A DNA stretch of 64,000 bases from Maridesulfovibrio ferrireducens (GTDB taxonomy: Bacteria; Desulfobacterota; Desulfovibrionia; Desulfovibrionales; Desulfovibrionaceae): positions 1 through 64,000 of the forward strand of contig NZ_JAEINN010000009.1 in NCBI RefSeq assembly GCF_016342405.1, written 5' to 3'. Position numbers and translations under genes: made by a program. The notes under the pieces were generated by a model. It searched no databases, was not told the origin of the DNA, and saw only the letters and a program-made list of their open reading frames with translations. Of this stretch, positions 17,824 through 26,344 are shown piece after piece. Positions within the stretch are counted from its first letter, which is position 1, and the number at the start of each line of letters is the position of its first letter.

Positions 17824-18606
17824 TTATTTTTTAACAGCTTTTTTCGCCTTTGAAGCTCTTTTAGGCTTTTCAGGCTTAACAGGTTCAGGCTCAGGCTCAC
17901 TAGGTATCCAGTAAGTCAAGCGCTGACAGTTAGGGCAGCTGATAATCTGTTTTCCTTCTTGCAGGCTATTGTAAACCTGAGGAGGAATCATGATATTACA
18001 CCCGGTACAAAAGGAATCAATAACGGGAACAATTACCGGATGAGCAAGGCGTGAGCGGATAAATTCATATCTGCCGAGGATAGGCGCCGGTACAACCAGT
18101 CCGCACTTGCCTCTCTGCCTGTTCAGCTTATCAAGCTTACTCTGAGCACTTGTGAGCTTAGCTTTGAGTCCAACACGTTTCTCGCCAAGCTCAACATTCA
18201 AAGCTTCGATCTTCGTATTGTTTTCTTCATACATTTCGTTCTGACGAGTTGTTTCTTCAAGAACGGTTATCTTTTCTTCTTCGCGCAATCTGTTGAGCTT
18301 TTCGAGGCTGTCCATTTCACGCATCATTGCATGATATTCTTTAGTTGTGCCAACCAGCATCAACTTACTTTTGCTCTTCTTAACTTTTACGCCGTCTTCT
18401 TCGATTTCAAATTCGAGCTTTTTCTGCTGCTCTTTAAGAAGGGCAAGTTTCTCTTCAAGCTGTTCTTTACGCTTTTCAAGCGAAGCATGACGAGATTCTA
18501 AAGCTGCCACATCCTTGGGAGCCTGGTCGATTTCTGCTTCAAGAAGAAGAATGTCATCATCAACCTTCTGCAAAACTACAAGCTGTTCTACCTGTTTTTC
18601 ATACAT
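17824..18606 (-). CDS. C4-type zinc-ribbon coiled-coil protein (DUF164 / CdsZ-like)
   Basis: A 260-residue protein. Residues 5-170 are a long antiparallel coiled coil rich in Glu, Lys and Leu, and residues 190-225 hold the zinc ribbon with CTGC and CPNC pairs (FCTGCNIMIPPQ and IISCPNCQRL). The tail is Pro/Glu/Lys rich. Such proteins occur widely with Nif3 and are of uncertain function, possibly nucleic-acid binding. ATG at 18606 is preferred because AAGGGGA lies seven bases upstream; a longer frame to 18651 lacks such a site. Nif3 is encoded upstream and rnpB downstream. Confidence 0.85.
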   Translation of the reverse strand: MYEKQVEQLVVLQKVDDDILLLEAEIDQAPKDVAALESRHASLEKRKEQLEEKLALLKEQQKKLEFEIEEDGVKVKKSKSKLMLVGTTKEYHAMMREMDSLEKLNRLREEEKITVLEETTRQNEMYEENNTKIEALNVELGEKRVGLKAKLTSAQSKLDKLNRQRGKCGLVVPAPILGRYEFIRSRLAHPVIVPVIDSFCTGCNIMIPPQVYNSLQEGKQIISCPNCQRLTYWIPSEPEPEPVKPEKPKRASKAKKAVKK

Positions 18607-18710
18607 TATGGGTCCCCTTTTGCGAATGATTCTTAAAAATCTACACCGCATCGATGTTCGGAAACTATGAGCCGGCTATGCTGGTCTGTCCCGTAATAAA
18701 AACACATTCT

Positions 18711-18735
18711 GGTTTCGTAAGGCCTATACGAAACC
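18711..18735. promoter_or_regulatory. palindromic hairpin between Nif3 and zinc-ribbon genes
   Basis: A perfect nine-base inverted repeat, GGTTTCGTA and TACGAAACC, around AGGCCTA. It lies 16 bases after the Nif3 stop on the minus strand. T-rich bases flank it on both sides but not as a clean U tract, so it may be a terminator, a processing site or an operator. Confidence 0.5.
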
Positions 18736-18750
18736 TTAATTTTTCTTGCG

Positions 18751-19575
18751 CTATAAAAGTCCTGCCGAGGACTTACAGACACCCTTCCCCAGCAAATGAT
18801 ATGCAAAAGGATTGTGCCCGTTAAAAAATTTTACTTCAATTCCGTTTTCTAACTTCTGCCCTAAAACCACAGAAAAGCGACGCATCATCTCCTCTTCAAG
18901 AGAAAAATGCCCCACATCGAGAACGGCTCCGACACTTTCCTGTGCCGGATGATATTTAACATCGCCGGTAATAAAAACATCCGCACCCTGTGCAAAAGCC
19001 TTACTCATAAACGATGACCCTGAACCGGGGCACATGGCAACTCTTCTGACTTTTTCAGGAGCAGGCCCGCAAAGAGCGACAACCTCACATCCCGTAGCCT
19101 GAGCTACCCGCTCTACAAAATCTTCAAAAGGCAAAGCAGATTCAAGATCACCTATGCAACCATACCCGAGAATTTCACCCGAATCATCTTTTGCAACAGG
19201 ATCAAGAACCTTTAGTTCCGAAAGCTCAAGTTCACGTCCAAGCCATGAAACAACTCCACGAAACTGCACATCAAGTGATGTGTGTGCGGCACAAAGAGTT
19301 ACATCTGCGCAAAGCACCTGTTTCATCACATCACGAAACCAGCCAAGTTCAGCAGGAAGCTTCTGGTCTATAGCCAATGGATGATGCGTCAAAATAAAAT
19401 CCGCGCCCCATTCCAAGGCATCAGAAACAACCTGCGGCAGAGGATCAAGAGCCACTGCCACCTTTCTGATTTCTTTCTCAGGCCCGGCAACCTGCACACC
19501 GCAGTTGTCCCACGATGCAGCAAAGCCTGAGGGTGCAAGCGTTTCGATAAGACTGATGACATTCGATGTTTTCAT
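18751..19575 (-). CDS. Nif3-like dinuclear metal centre protein (GTP cyclohydrolase 1 type 2 family)
   Basis: A 274-residue protein of the Nif3/YqfO family. Metal-site motifs are visible: LTHHPLA near residue 65 (paired histidines), AAHTSLD near 97 and, near the C-terminus, a GHFSLEEE motif (about 226) with conserved His and Glu. WDNCGVQVG-like text near residue 22 is typical of the N-terminus. The physiological substrate is unknown. The start at 19575 follows GGTGG at correct spacing; the longer frame to 19623 is not supported. It precedes the C4 zinc-ribbon gene, a common arrangement. Confidence 0.88.
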   Translation of the reverse strand: MKTSNVISLIETLAPSGFAASWDNCGVQVAGPEKEIRKVAVALDPLPQVVSDALEWGADFILTHHPLAIDQKLPAELGWFRDVMKQVLCADVTLCAAHTSLDVQFRGVVSWLGRELELSELKVLDPVAKDDSGEILGYGCIGDLESALPFEDFVERVAQATGCEVVALCGPAPEKVRRVAMCPGSGSSFMSKAFAQGADVFITGDVKYHPAQESVGAVLDVGHFSLEEEMMRRFSVVLGQKLENGIEVKFFNGHNPFAYHLLGKGVCKSSAGLL

Positions 19576-19669
19576 AAAAACCACCGTACACTCTCGCGCC
19601 GTTACTAACAAATGCACTTTCAAGATGAAAAGGTCTCTCGCTTACAAATACCACAAAATATCAATTTTG

Positions 19670-19711
19670 AAGAAAAGAAGATGCTCCCTCGGGGCTACCC
19701 CCTGGGAGCAC
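19670..19711 (-). terminator. terminator of the CAT-anticodon tRNA gene
   Basis: TGCTCCC (19682-19688) pairs with GGGAGCA (19704-19710), with an inner GGGG/CCCC stem. On the minus strand it is followed by a pyrimidine-rich, U-rich tail (19670-19681) and lies about 70 bases after the tRNA. Confidence 0.7.
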
Positions 19712-19781
19712 AACATCTTTCTAAAAAAGAAAGTCGTAAAATTCTGGATATTTTTTGAGATGCATCCATATGATATTTTGA

Positions 19782-19857
19782 TGGTGGGCCAACCAGGACT
19801 TGAACCTGGGACCATCCGGTTATGAGCCGGGGGCTCTACCAACTGAGCTATTGGCCC
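19782..19857 (-). tRNA. tRNA with CAT anticodon (tRNA-Ile2 or elongator tRNA-Met)
   Basis: A 76-nt cloverleaf with GGGCCAA/TTGGCCC acceptor stem, D arm AGCTCAGTTGGTAGAGC, anticodon loop CTCATAA, T arm GGTTCAAGTCC and an encoded CCA end. CAT is read by Met, or by Ile if the C is converted to lysidine. The acceptor pairs C4-G69 and C5-G68 match those known to favour the lysidine synthetase TilS in E. coli, which leans toward Ile2. It is not the initiator type, as the first pair is G-C. Confidence 0.95.
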
Positions 19858-19879
19858 TTTTTTCCCAAGAGAGGCGAGC

Positions 19880-19909
19880 TAAATAGCCCAACTTCGACAA
19901 CCTTGTCAA
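19880..19909 (-). promoter_or_regulatory. sigma-70 promoter of the tRNA gene
   Basis: TTGACA (19909-19904) and TATTTA (19885-19880) on the minus strand, 18 bases apart. The start would fall about 15 bases before the mature tRNA 5' end. Confidence 0.65.
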
Positions 19910-19987
19910 GTGTTCAGAAAGATTAAACCAACAAAAAACGTAATAACTACCTAACACAATTACTCAAAGACTTAAACAAGAGACTGT

Positions 19988-20500
19988 CTATTCAACCTCA
20001 TTCTCTCTGATAAAGCGGATGACAGAGGTAGTAGAATATCCGGGAAGCAAGGGAAGACTAAGCACAACGCCGCCCCGTCCTTCAACTATATCCCGCCCGA
20101 CAATATTATCAACAGTCCAGTCGCCGCCTTTAACAAGCACATCGGGCTGAACTTTTTTAATTAATTCATAGGGAGTATCTTCGTCAAAAAATATTACAAA
20201 ATCAAGGCTGGCAAGCCCGGCTAAAACAAACGCCCTTTGCTGCTGAGAAATAACAGGCCTTTTTTCACCTTTAATGGAATGTACAGATTGGTCACTGTTC
20301 AACCCCAAAACAAGAATATCACCTTGCTCTTTTGCCCGTGCAAGCAGGTCAACATGTCCGGCATGAAGGATATCAAAACACCCGTTGGTGAAAACTATTT
20401 TTTGATCCGCACCAATGTTTGATCTGATCTTTTCAAACTCATCAACAGAGAGTATCTTCGGGCTGTTAAGATCAATATTTAATTTTTCCGGCAATGCCAT
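19988..20500 (-). CDS. rfaE2: D-glycero-beta-D-manno-heptose 1-phosphate adenylyltransferase
   Basis: A 170-residue nucleotidyltransferase with the FTNGCFDILHAGHV signature (residues about 35-48), the family's HxGH-type site. LVKGGDW near 127, and RGGVVLSLPLLPGYSTTS near 147, are diagnostic of the cytidylyltransferase-like half of HldE/RfaE, which makes ADP-heptose for lipopolysaccharide inner core. It is encoded as a separate protein; the kinase half is elsewhere. It is upstream of the tRNA on the minus strand and diverges from the CPBP protease gene. The ATG has AGAT only, so the binding site is weak. Confidence 0.9.
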   Translation of the reverse strand: MALPEKLNIDLNSPKILSVDEFEKIRSNIGADQKIVFTNGCFDILHAGHVDLLARAKEQGDILVLGLNSDQSVHSIKGEKRPVISQQQRAFVLAGLASLDFVIFFDEDTPYELIKKVQPDVLVKGGDWTVDNIVGRDIVEGRGGVVLSLPLLPGYSTTSVIRFIRENEVE

Positions 20501-20610
20501 ATCTCCGATTTACTTCTAAAAAATATAAATTCAGTTTTAATGCATAAAAAACAAACTCTCAAGAACACAGATAATAATCAGCTTAACGAGGTTGGCAAGG
20601 AGAATTTTTT

Positions 20611-21264
20611 GTGAATATCAAAAACAAATCTCTCATTTTCATTATCACAGCTATCCCGTTCTATCTTAACGACTTTTCAAATATTTTTATTAATGCCGAA
20701 CTGCCGTGGCTTCTCATCGATTATTCACTTAAATTAATCCCGCTGTGTTTAATTTTCTACATGATCGTAAAAAAAAATCTGAGCCTGAAAGATTTAGGTT
20801 TAACTGCCCTTTCACCAATAAAATTTATTTTATGGACCATAGGAATTACACTTCTTGGACTTTGCCTTGATGAACCGGGATTTGCAATCTGGAGCAAAAT
20901 ACTGCCATCCTTCAAACTTGGTACAATCCCCATAGGACCGGGTTCTCCGCTATACACGCTTGATATGACGGTTGGCCTCATGCTTGTGGCGATTGCAGAA
21001 GAAATAATATTTCGTGGACTAGCCTTCACTATGCTCAAAGAAAAAGGATTTTCACCCGCCGCAATATTCATAATTTCCGGCATAGCCTTCGGTTTAATCC
21101 ATTGGTCCGCCGGACCTGTTGCAGTTGTTGCCACCGCCCTCACAGGGACTGGACTTATGATCTGCATGTGGAAAACTAAATCAATCCTGCCTACCATCGT
21201 TGCTCATTATATTATAAACTATCTGTCCTTTTCAGGGCTGGCTTCGAACTTATGGGGAATATAA
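20611..21264 (+). CDS. CPBP-family intramembrane metalloprotease
   Basis: A 217-residue multi-pass membrane protein with about seven hydrophobic segments. The Abi/CPBP signatures are EEIIFRGLA near residue 130 and GLIHWSAG near 163, which contain the Glu-Glu-x3-Arg and His residues of the active site. The family includes type II CAAX proteases and bacteriocin-immunity proteins. Translation starts at GTG with AAGGAG nine bases upstream. The stop codon directly abuts the ATG of a small exported Cys-rich protein, so the two are translationally coupled. Confidence 0.87.
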   Translation: MNIKNKSLIFIITAIPFYLNDFSNIFINAELPWLLIDYSLKLIPLCLIFYMIVKKNLSLKDLGLTALSPIKFILWTIGITLLGLCLDEPGFAIWSKILPSFKLGTIPIGPGSPLYTLDMTVGLMLVAIAEEIIFRGLAFTMLKEKGFSPAAIFIISGIAFGLIHWSAGPVAVVATALTGTGLMICMWKTKSILPTIVAHYIINYLSFSGLASNLWGI

Positions 21265-21588
21265 ATGTACAAAATAATCCTTGCTGCAATTCTACTTTTA
21301 TTAATTACTGCCCGAACAGGATTATGTGAAGATTACTGCAACCAGATAATCGATTCAGATCTTTATCACCTTTGCAATAAAGAGCCTGAGCTTATTAAGA
21401 ATGCGGACTTACGCTATCTGGCAAAAGGACAGTGCAGCTTAATAGAAAATGAAAACATGTATTATTACTGCACCGGAGAAAATGATCAAATCATAGATCG
21501 TAACTGGCGGGCGCTCGCAGACGGGAATTGTCACTTAATTTCAGAGGATCAGAACTTATATTACTATTGTAAGAAAATAAAAAAATAA
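21265..21588 (+). CDS. small exported Cys-repeat protein coupled to CPBP protease
   Basis: Not recognised as a known family. The 107-residue protein has a signal peptide (about 1-21, ending LCEDYC) and then two and a half repeats of about 32 residues. Each begins with a Cys, has a hydrophobic I/LI at +3, and ends its first half with an aromatic pair and another Cys 12 to 13 residues later (C-x11/12-C), such as CSLIENENMYYYC. Six cysteines fall in matched pairs, suggesting disulfides in the periplasm. The start abuts the CPBP stop with GGGGAAT before it. A bidirectional terminator follows. Confidence 0.75.
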   Translation: MYKIILAAILLLLITARTGLCEDYCNQIIDSDLYHLCNKEPELIKNADLRYLAKGQCSLIENENMYYYCTGENDQIIDRNWRALADGNCHLISEDQNLYYYCKKIKK

Positions 21589-21590
21589 AA

Positions 21591-21620
21591 CCCCGGCAAC
21601 AGCCTTTGCCATTACCGGGG
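21591..21620. terminator. bidirectional terminator
   Basis: CCCCGG (21591-21596) and CCGGGG (21615-21620), with A-rich sequence on the left and T-rich on the right. It lies between convergent genes: the Cys-repeat protein and the YkgJ-type protein. Confidence 0.75.
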
Positions 21621-21646
21621 TCGTCAAAATCATTTTTGCTTTAAAA

Positions 21647-22417
21647 CTATTTCTTAGGCTGTAAATTCTCAGAAGAACCGAGAACAATAAGTTCCACCCA
21701 GTCGAGGGCGAAATTAAGACATTCTTCCTCATCGCTGAGAATGGCAGCCTGTCTTTCTTCAGAGACTTCAAGTCTGGCAAATACATTCATATCTCTTACA
21801 AAATTCGTAAAATTATCAACCTGATACAGTGCAAGAAAAACCATATTCAGTTTTTTATCATCAAGAACAACTCCGGCCTTGCGGGCACGGGTCATGATGC
21901 GCATGTAGCGGTCATTAACTTCGTTGTAATCTTCAAGGCCCTGATCTTTCAGCCACTCATCGCTGGTCCATTCTTTTTCTTCTTCAAACCCGCGACAGTG
22001 TGGTTCTTTTACAATAAAAAACTGCTCGATCATCTCGCCTTCTTCACCCATTCTGGAAGCTCTGCCCAGTGGATAAGTACGGCATGCACCGGGTCTGTTC
22101 GGATAAACAGAACAACCTTCATCACGCACAAAAGGACAACTGCGCTTTGAATTATCCAGCATACGGAGCTTAGTCATGGGAAAACCAATACCGGGAGTGC
22201 GGCTGATATCTACGTGGTTATGAATAAATTTTTTGCTATCATGACCAAGTTCCTTACGCAGTCTGAGCACGTCATAGGGAGTGAGCATCAAGTTCAAGTC
22301 GCCGCAACAAGCGTTGAAACAGGAAATTCCGGGATGACATGAAAAAGCAAAAGTTTTGCCGGCTTCAAGTTCTGGCAAATTATTCAAAAAATCTTGGGTC
22401 TTATCGTGATCAGACAT
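21647..22417 (-). CDS. YkgJ-family cysteine-cluster protein
   Basis: A 256-residue protein with the conserved N-terminal cluster CHPGISCFNACCGDLN (about 27-42) and later cysteines in RSCPF, GCSVYPNRPGACRTYPLG and HCRGF. The pattern is that of the YkgJ/UPF0153 putative zinc or iron-sulfur chelating family; function is unknown, with reports of flagellin N-methylase-type members (FliB). Its ATG overlaps the stop of the upstream glycosyltransferase gene by one base (TAATG) and has GGAGG before it, so the two are co-translated. Confidence 0.8.
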   Translation of the reverse strand: MSDHDKTQDFLNNLPELEAGKTFAFSCHPGISCFNACCGDLNLMLTPYDVLRLRKELGHDSKKFIHNHVDISRTPGIGFPMTKLRMLDNSKRSCPFVRDEGCSVYPNRPGACRTYPLGRASRMGEEGEMIEQFFIVKEPHCRGFEEEKEWTSDEWLKDQGLEDYNEVNDRYMRIMTRARKAGVVLDDKKLNMVFLALYQVDNFTNFVRDMNVFARLEVSEERQAAILSDEEECLNFALDWVELIVLGSSENLQPKK

Positions 22418-24102
22418 TATTCCTCCGTATCGGATTCCGGCAACAGGCTTTCTAAAAAGCCATTCTCTGCCAGATATTTAATCTTTTTCTCAAGGTCACG
22501 CTGAAGAAGCCTTTCTTCATCAGCCATAATTCCCAATATTTCACTTCGTGGGTGCATGGCCTGCATTTTATATTTATTACCAAGTGCATTTCCTTCCTGC
22601 ATAACGGAAACACGGCTTGCCGCGCCGGTATTTTTCCGATGCAGTATACGAAGATGCCCTTGATACACGGCAAACTCGCCTTTAAGACAACTTCGCAGAT
22701 CATGTTCCATATCATCGTATTGAGACGGAGAAAGGAACAGGGAAAAGCCCCCGTTGTCAAGAAGCTTCTCGGTTCTGAACATGTGGCAGCACCCCGTGAC
22801 GGAAGCACAGGGACGCATGTAATCGAAATACCCACCATCAAGCACTTGGTGGTGAAGATCGGAAACTTTAAACGGATTAGGAGCAATTCTGGTCAAATCA
22901 ACTTCCGGTCCGGCTCCTTCCTCTCCCGGCGGCTGAATAAGATGCAAATCAACGGACTGCATTACCGCAGGCGAAATATAATCAACAACCTTGCAACCCC
23001 AGACTCCGGCATCAGGATATTCCTGAACAGCGGACCCGAGATACATAAGCCAGTCCGGCTGAACTTCCACATCATCATCAAGATAAACCGCAAAGTCGCA
23101 TTCTTTGACTTCAGGCTCATTCATCAGCCAGTTCCGCGCAGCAGCGGCTCCGACATTAACAGGCAGATCAATACGGACCATCCGGTCCCCGAATTCCTGT
23201 TGCCAGCGATCAAGAACTTCAGCAGTGGAATCGCTTGAGCCGTTATCAAGCATAAAAATTTTGGAATCATTTAATTCAGAGCGATGCAAAGACCCAAGGG
23301 TTGCATCCAGCTCCTCAAATTTATTGAAAGAATATAAAAGTATTGCAACACTGCCGGCAAGTTGCACCTTTTGAACATCTAAACCGCGCACCAGATCGTG
23401 CAAACGCAAAGTCTCGGAACTTCGCCAAGGCTGAACCTGCACAGAACCGGAAAGAAGGCTCACGGCAGACTCCCGGTCATCAAGAGCCAAAGCAACGGAA
23501 GCGGCTAAGTTTGCAAAATTTTCAATACCGAAGGACTCGGAAGCGGAACGCAAGGACTTGAAGGACTGAACATTATCCCCGGACATAAAAAGAAAAAATG
23601 ATTTGGCCGCATTAACAGCAGGCTTAAGTTCAGAACTGAATTCCGCGGAAAGTAATTTTACGCCGAAATCAAAATCAGAACTGGCTCCGGCATAGATAAG
23701 GCCCTGCTGAATCCAGAATAAATTATGCGGTTCTTTCTCAATACAGGAAAGAATATAAGAGCTGATTTTCCGGTTGTCTCGCTTGGAAGTGATTCGTAAA
23801 AAATAAGAAATATTATCCGGTCGTGCCCAGTTTTCAGCAACAGCTGAAATACATCGAGCAACAGACATAGGAAAAAAAGAAACAAGCGTTTCAATATTCA
23901 AAAGCTGCTGCGCAGTATTACCGTCAAAAGGGTTCGCAGCATATGCCGCGAGCAGAATTTCAACCGCAAGCTGTGGATCTGATTCCAGACACCGTATTCC
24001 GGTTTCTAATAAATGTTTTCCACCGACTGAACCTAAAAGCAACTTCGGCCGGACGGAACAGTCTATTCCGTCCCAATAATTTTCAATAGCGGATACTTCC
24101 AT
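22417..24102 (-). CDS. GT2-type glycosyltransferase with large N-terminal domain
   Basis: A 561-residue protein. The first 250 residues are helix-rich with repeat-like blocks of leucine/alanine, resembling TPR-like scaffolds. The catalytic GT-A domain is at about 255-500: AILLYSFNK opens it, LDNGSSD is the nucleotide-sugar loop, and YLDDDVEVQ carries the DXD metal site. ATG at 24102 is chosen because GAGGAG sits eleven bases upstream; a GTG at 24114 is too close to that site. Substrate unknown; capsule or LPS-like glycan or flagellin modification is possible. It overlaps the YkgJ-type gene by one base. Confidence 0.75.
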   Translation of the reverse strand: MEVSAIENYWDGIDCSVRPKLLLGSVGGKHLLETGIRCLESDPQLAVEILLAAYAANPFDGNTAQQLLNIETLVSFFPMSVARCISAVAENWARPDNISYFLRITSKRDNRKISSYILSCIEKEPHNLFWIQQGLIYAGASSDFDFGVKLLSAEFSSELKPAVNAAKSFFLFMSGDNVQSFKSLRSASESFGIENFANLAASVALALDDRESAVSLLSGSVQVQPWRSSETLRLHDLVRGLDVQKVQLAGSVAILLYSFNKFEELDATLGSLHRSELNDSKIFMLDNGSSDSTAEVLDRWQQEFGDRMVRIDLPVNVGAAAARNWLMNEPEVKECDFAVYLDDDVEVQPDWLMYLGSAVQEYPDAGVWGCKVVDYISPAVMQSVDLHLIQPPGEEGAGPEVDLTRIAPNPFKVSDLHHQVLDGGYFDYMRPCASVTGCCHMFRTEKLLDNGGFSLFLSPSQYDDMEHDLRSCLKGEFAVYQGHLRILHRKNTGAASRVSVMQEGNALGNKYKMQAMHPRSEILGIMADEERLLQRDLEKKIKYLAENGFLESLLPESDTEE

Positions 24103-24200
24103 TACTAATGCCACTCCTCACTTATTACGAACTGCCGCATGCTGACCATAAAGGCATACAGCACGCATCATAAAAGTGTCAAAACAGCTTTAAATCGAGC

Positions 24201-26276
24201 CTATTCTTCCATAATAGTGTCAATATCAAGAGGGTCGGTCTTCGGCTCATCCTTAGTGTAAGAACTGTAAACACCGAGTAGAGCGCGTGACTTTGCGGAG
24301 TTACTCATAAGGATTCTGACAATTTTACGATTCAGTCTGCCCATGTTTTTGCGGAGATCGCCATCCTCTATCAATTTTTTAATTGCGTCAGAAATGGCAG
24401 AAACATCTTCGACAGGACACATAAAACCGTTCACCCCGTCACGGATAAGCTCGGAAGTTCCACCGGCATCAGTACACACCGTGGCAAGTCCTGCGTCAAA
24501 AGCTTCAATGAGCGTATTCGGCATTGATTCCTGACGGGAACTCATAACGTAAATATGAGAAGTAGCGAGTAAACGAACCGTATCGTCATGACTGACGTAG
24601 CCCGGACATTCAATACGCTCAAGCGTCGCAGGCGAAACGATATCTTTATAAGCTGAAAGGTCTTCTAGGCCTACAGCTACAAAACGCACGCCTTCGCACG
24701 AATCTTGTGAAAGGAGAGTATCAACAGCTTTGATGAAAACGTCAGGCCCTTTTGCGTACCCTGAGTTACCTACATAGATAACAGATGTAGTAACGGAACG
24801 ACGGGGCTTACGCCCACCTCCAGTAAAGGAGTTGTACACAACATGCGCCCTTTTGGAAGGAACTCCATGTTTCAAAAGCACATCACGGCATTTCACGGAA
24901 TTACAAATATATCCGTTACCTATCATTGAAAAAATAGGAGCGAGCGGATTCGGCTTATAAATTACGCCCCGATTAAAAAAGAGTTTGAACTTCTTCCTTC
25001 CGAACAGAGACAACCCTTTTGCAATACACGCAATTTTAACAGCCCGATTATGATAAGTGTGAACGACATCTATATTCTTTTCAGAAATAAGATCAGAGAG
25101 GAAGTTCGCCGCTGTAAACAGATTCTTAAAGTCATCAAGTACAACGACTTCGGCTCCGATATTTTCCAGTTCAGCAATAAGAGCGGACTCTGGCGGCAAC
25201 ACTGCCACAACGTCCATACCTGCCGAGCGCATTGCTTTGGCACTATTGATAAGCTGTCTGCTGCCGCCGGAAAGTTTTCCGGTATCAGTAATATATAAAA
25301 CCCGGCCGATATCGTTTTTCTTGCTGAAAAATTTAAAACATCCCAGAGCAACCGCTTCGTTCGAATACATGAGAAGACGTTTGCGAATCCACGCAGCGTC
25401 TTTACTTGATCCGACACCTATGCGGTTAATACGCATGGGATCAGTTCCAAGCATGTTAGCAGACCGCTCTAGCGTGAAAGTTCCTTCAAAACCGCAAGCC
25501 GAAGCTTCCTGCATGGAAAGAGAATCAAAGTGTCCCCAAGGCCAGCACAAAAATTGACGCTTTGCCCCATTTATTTCTTTAATTTTTTCCATACAACGGC
25601 TGAAATCTTCTCGACAGAACTGTCTTCTTTCCTCATCGGTGCGCTTTTTGAAAAGCACACGCCCTTTACGGAAAATAGGCCAGAAACCATTGTACGCAAA
25701 AGCACTGCCATTATCAAAAACAGAAAGTTTTGGATTAAATCTGCGATAAATACCCCAAGTGGACCAATGGGAATCAGCAGAAAAATTACCGCAGGACCGA
25801 AAATCTTTAAAGCATCCCTGATGATTGCAGGTATGAGCATAAACTTCCATTCCCTTGTCGTGGACAAGAGATTTAAGTTCAGCTTCATTCATGAATTGTG
25901 AGGTGTCTTTTTCGGATAAGGCTTTGATGAAAGCTTCGCGTATAGGCAGGATTTCAGGAACATCCGATTTTGATCGAATTTTTCCCTCACCGATAAAATC
26001 ACTGACAGCAAAAAAGACTCCGGTCATTCCACGCTCTTCGAGCATAGGAACAACATTCAGCCAATTACTGATGTGGCAGTCATCAAAAGTAAGAACTACA
26101 TATTTTTTATCGAGCTTACGCCGACCCAAACATATGTCATACAGGTGACTCGCACTGATAGTTTTAAATCCCATCTCAACAATAGTATCGAGATGAGCAG
26201 CAAAGGTTTCAGGCGAATGACCGTCTTCTTCGCAGACGGCATGATAACAAAAAACAGGTATACTCTTACCAAACAT
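24201..26276 (-). CDS. fusion of polysaccharide deacetylase (NodB) and GT4 glycosyltransferase
   Basis: A 691-residue fusion. Residues 1-300 are a NodB-type deacetylase: VLTFDD near 60 is the TFDD catalytic site and VYAHTCNHQG near 145 the zinc-ligand His motif; a CWPWG segment lies near 257. Residues 325-670 are a GT4 glycosyltransferase with LSGGSRQLI, VIYVGNSGYAKG near 505 and the ESMPNTLIEAFDAGLATVCTD block near 600. ATG at 26276 follows GGAG by six bases; an upstream TTG is not needed. The two halves would act on the same envelope glycan. It lies 98 bases upstream of the GT2 gene. Confidence 0.85.
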   Translation of the reverse strand: MFGKSIPVFCYHAVCEEDGHSPETFAAHLDTIVEMGFKTISASHLYDICLGRRKLDKKYVVLTFDDCHISNWLNVVPMLEERGMTGVFFAVSDFIGEGKIRSKSDVPEILPIREAFIKALSEKDTSQFMNEAELKSLVHDKGMEVYAHTCNHQGCFKDFRSCGNFSADSHWSTWGIYRRFNPKLSVFDNGSAFAYNGFWPIFRKGRVLFKKRTDEERRQFCREDFSRCMEKIKEINGAKRQFLCWPWGHFDSLSMQEASACGFEGTFTLERSANMLGTDPMRINRIGVGSSKDAAWIRKRLLMYSNEAVALGCFKFFSKKNDIGRVLYITDTGKLSGGSRQLINSAKAMRSAGMDVVAVLPPESALIAELENIGAEVVVLDDFKNLFTAANFLSDLISEKNIDVVHTYHNRAVKIACIAKGLSLFGRKKFKLFFNRGVIYKPNPLAPIFSMIGNGYICNSVKCRDVLLKHGVPSKRAHVVYNSFTGGGRKPRRSVTTSVIYVGNSGYAKGPDVFIKAVDTLLSQDSCEGVRFVAVGLEDLSAYKDIVSPATLERIECPGYVSHDDTVRLLATSHIYVMSSRQESMPNTLIEAFDAGLATVCTDAGGTSELIRDGVNGFMCPVEDVSAISDAIKKLIEDGDLRKNMGRLNRKIVRILMSNSAKSRALLGVYSSYTKDEPKTDPLDIDTIMEE

Positions 26277-26344
26277 GAGCTTCTCCGGACGCTTCAATTA
26301 AGAATCCCCCCTGCAAACAACAAACACAAGGGGGAGGAAATCAA

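Noticed and set aside
17370-17914. Plus-strand open frames over the RNase P RNA
   Set aside because: They cover the highly conserved rnpB on the minus strand and the end of the zinc-ribbon gene; no protein motif is present.
22552-23238. A 228-codon plus-strand frame inside the GT2 gene
   Set aside because: It is antisense to a clear glycosyltransferase and has no start signal or domain.
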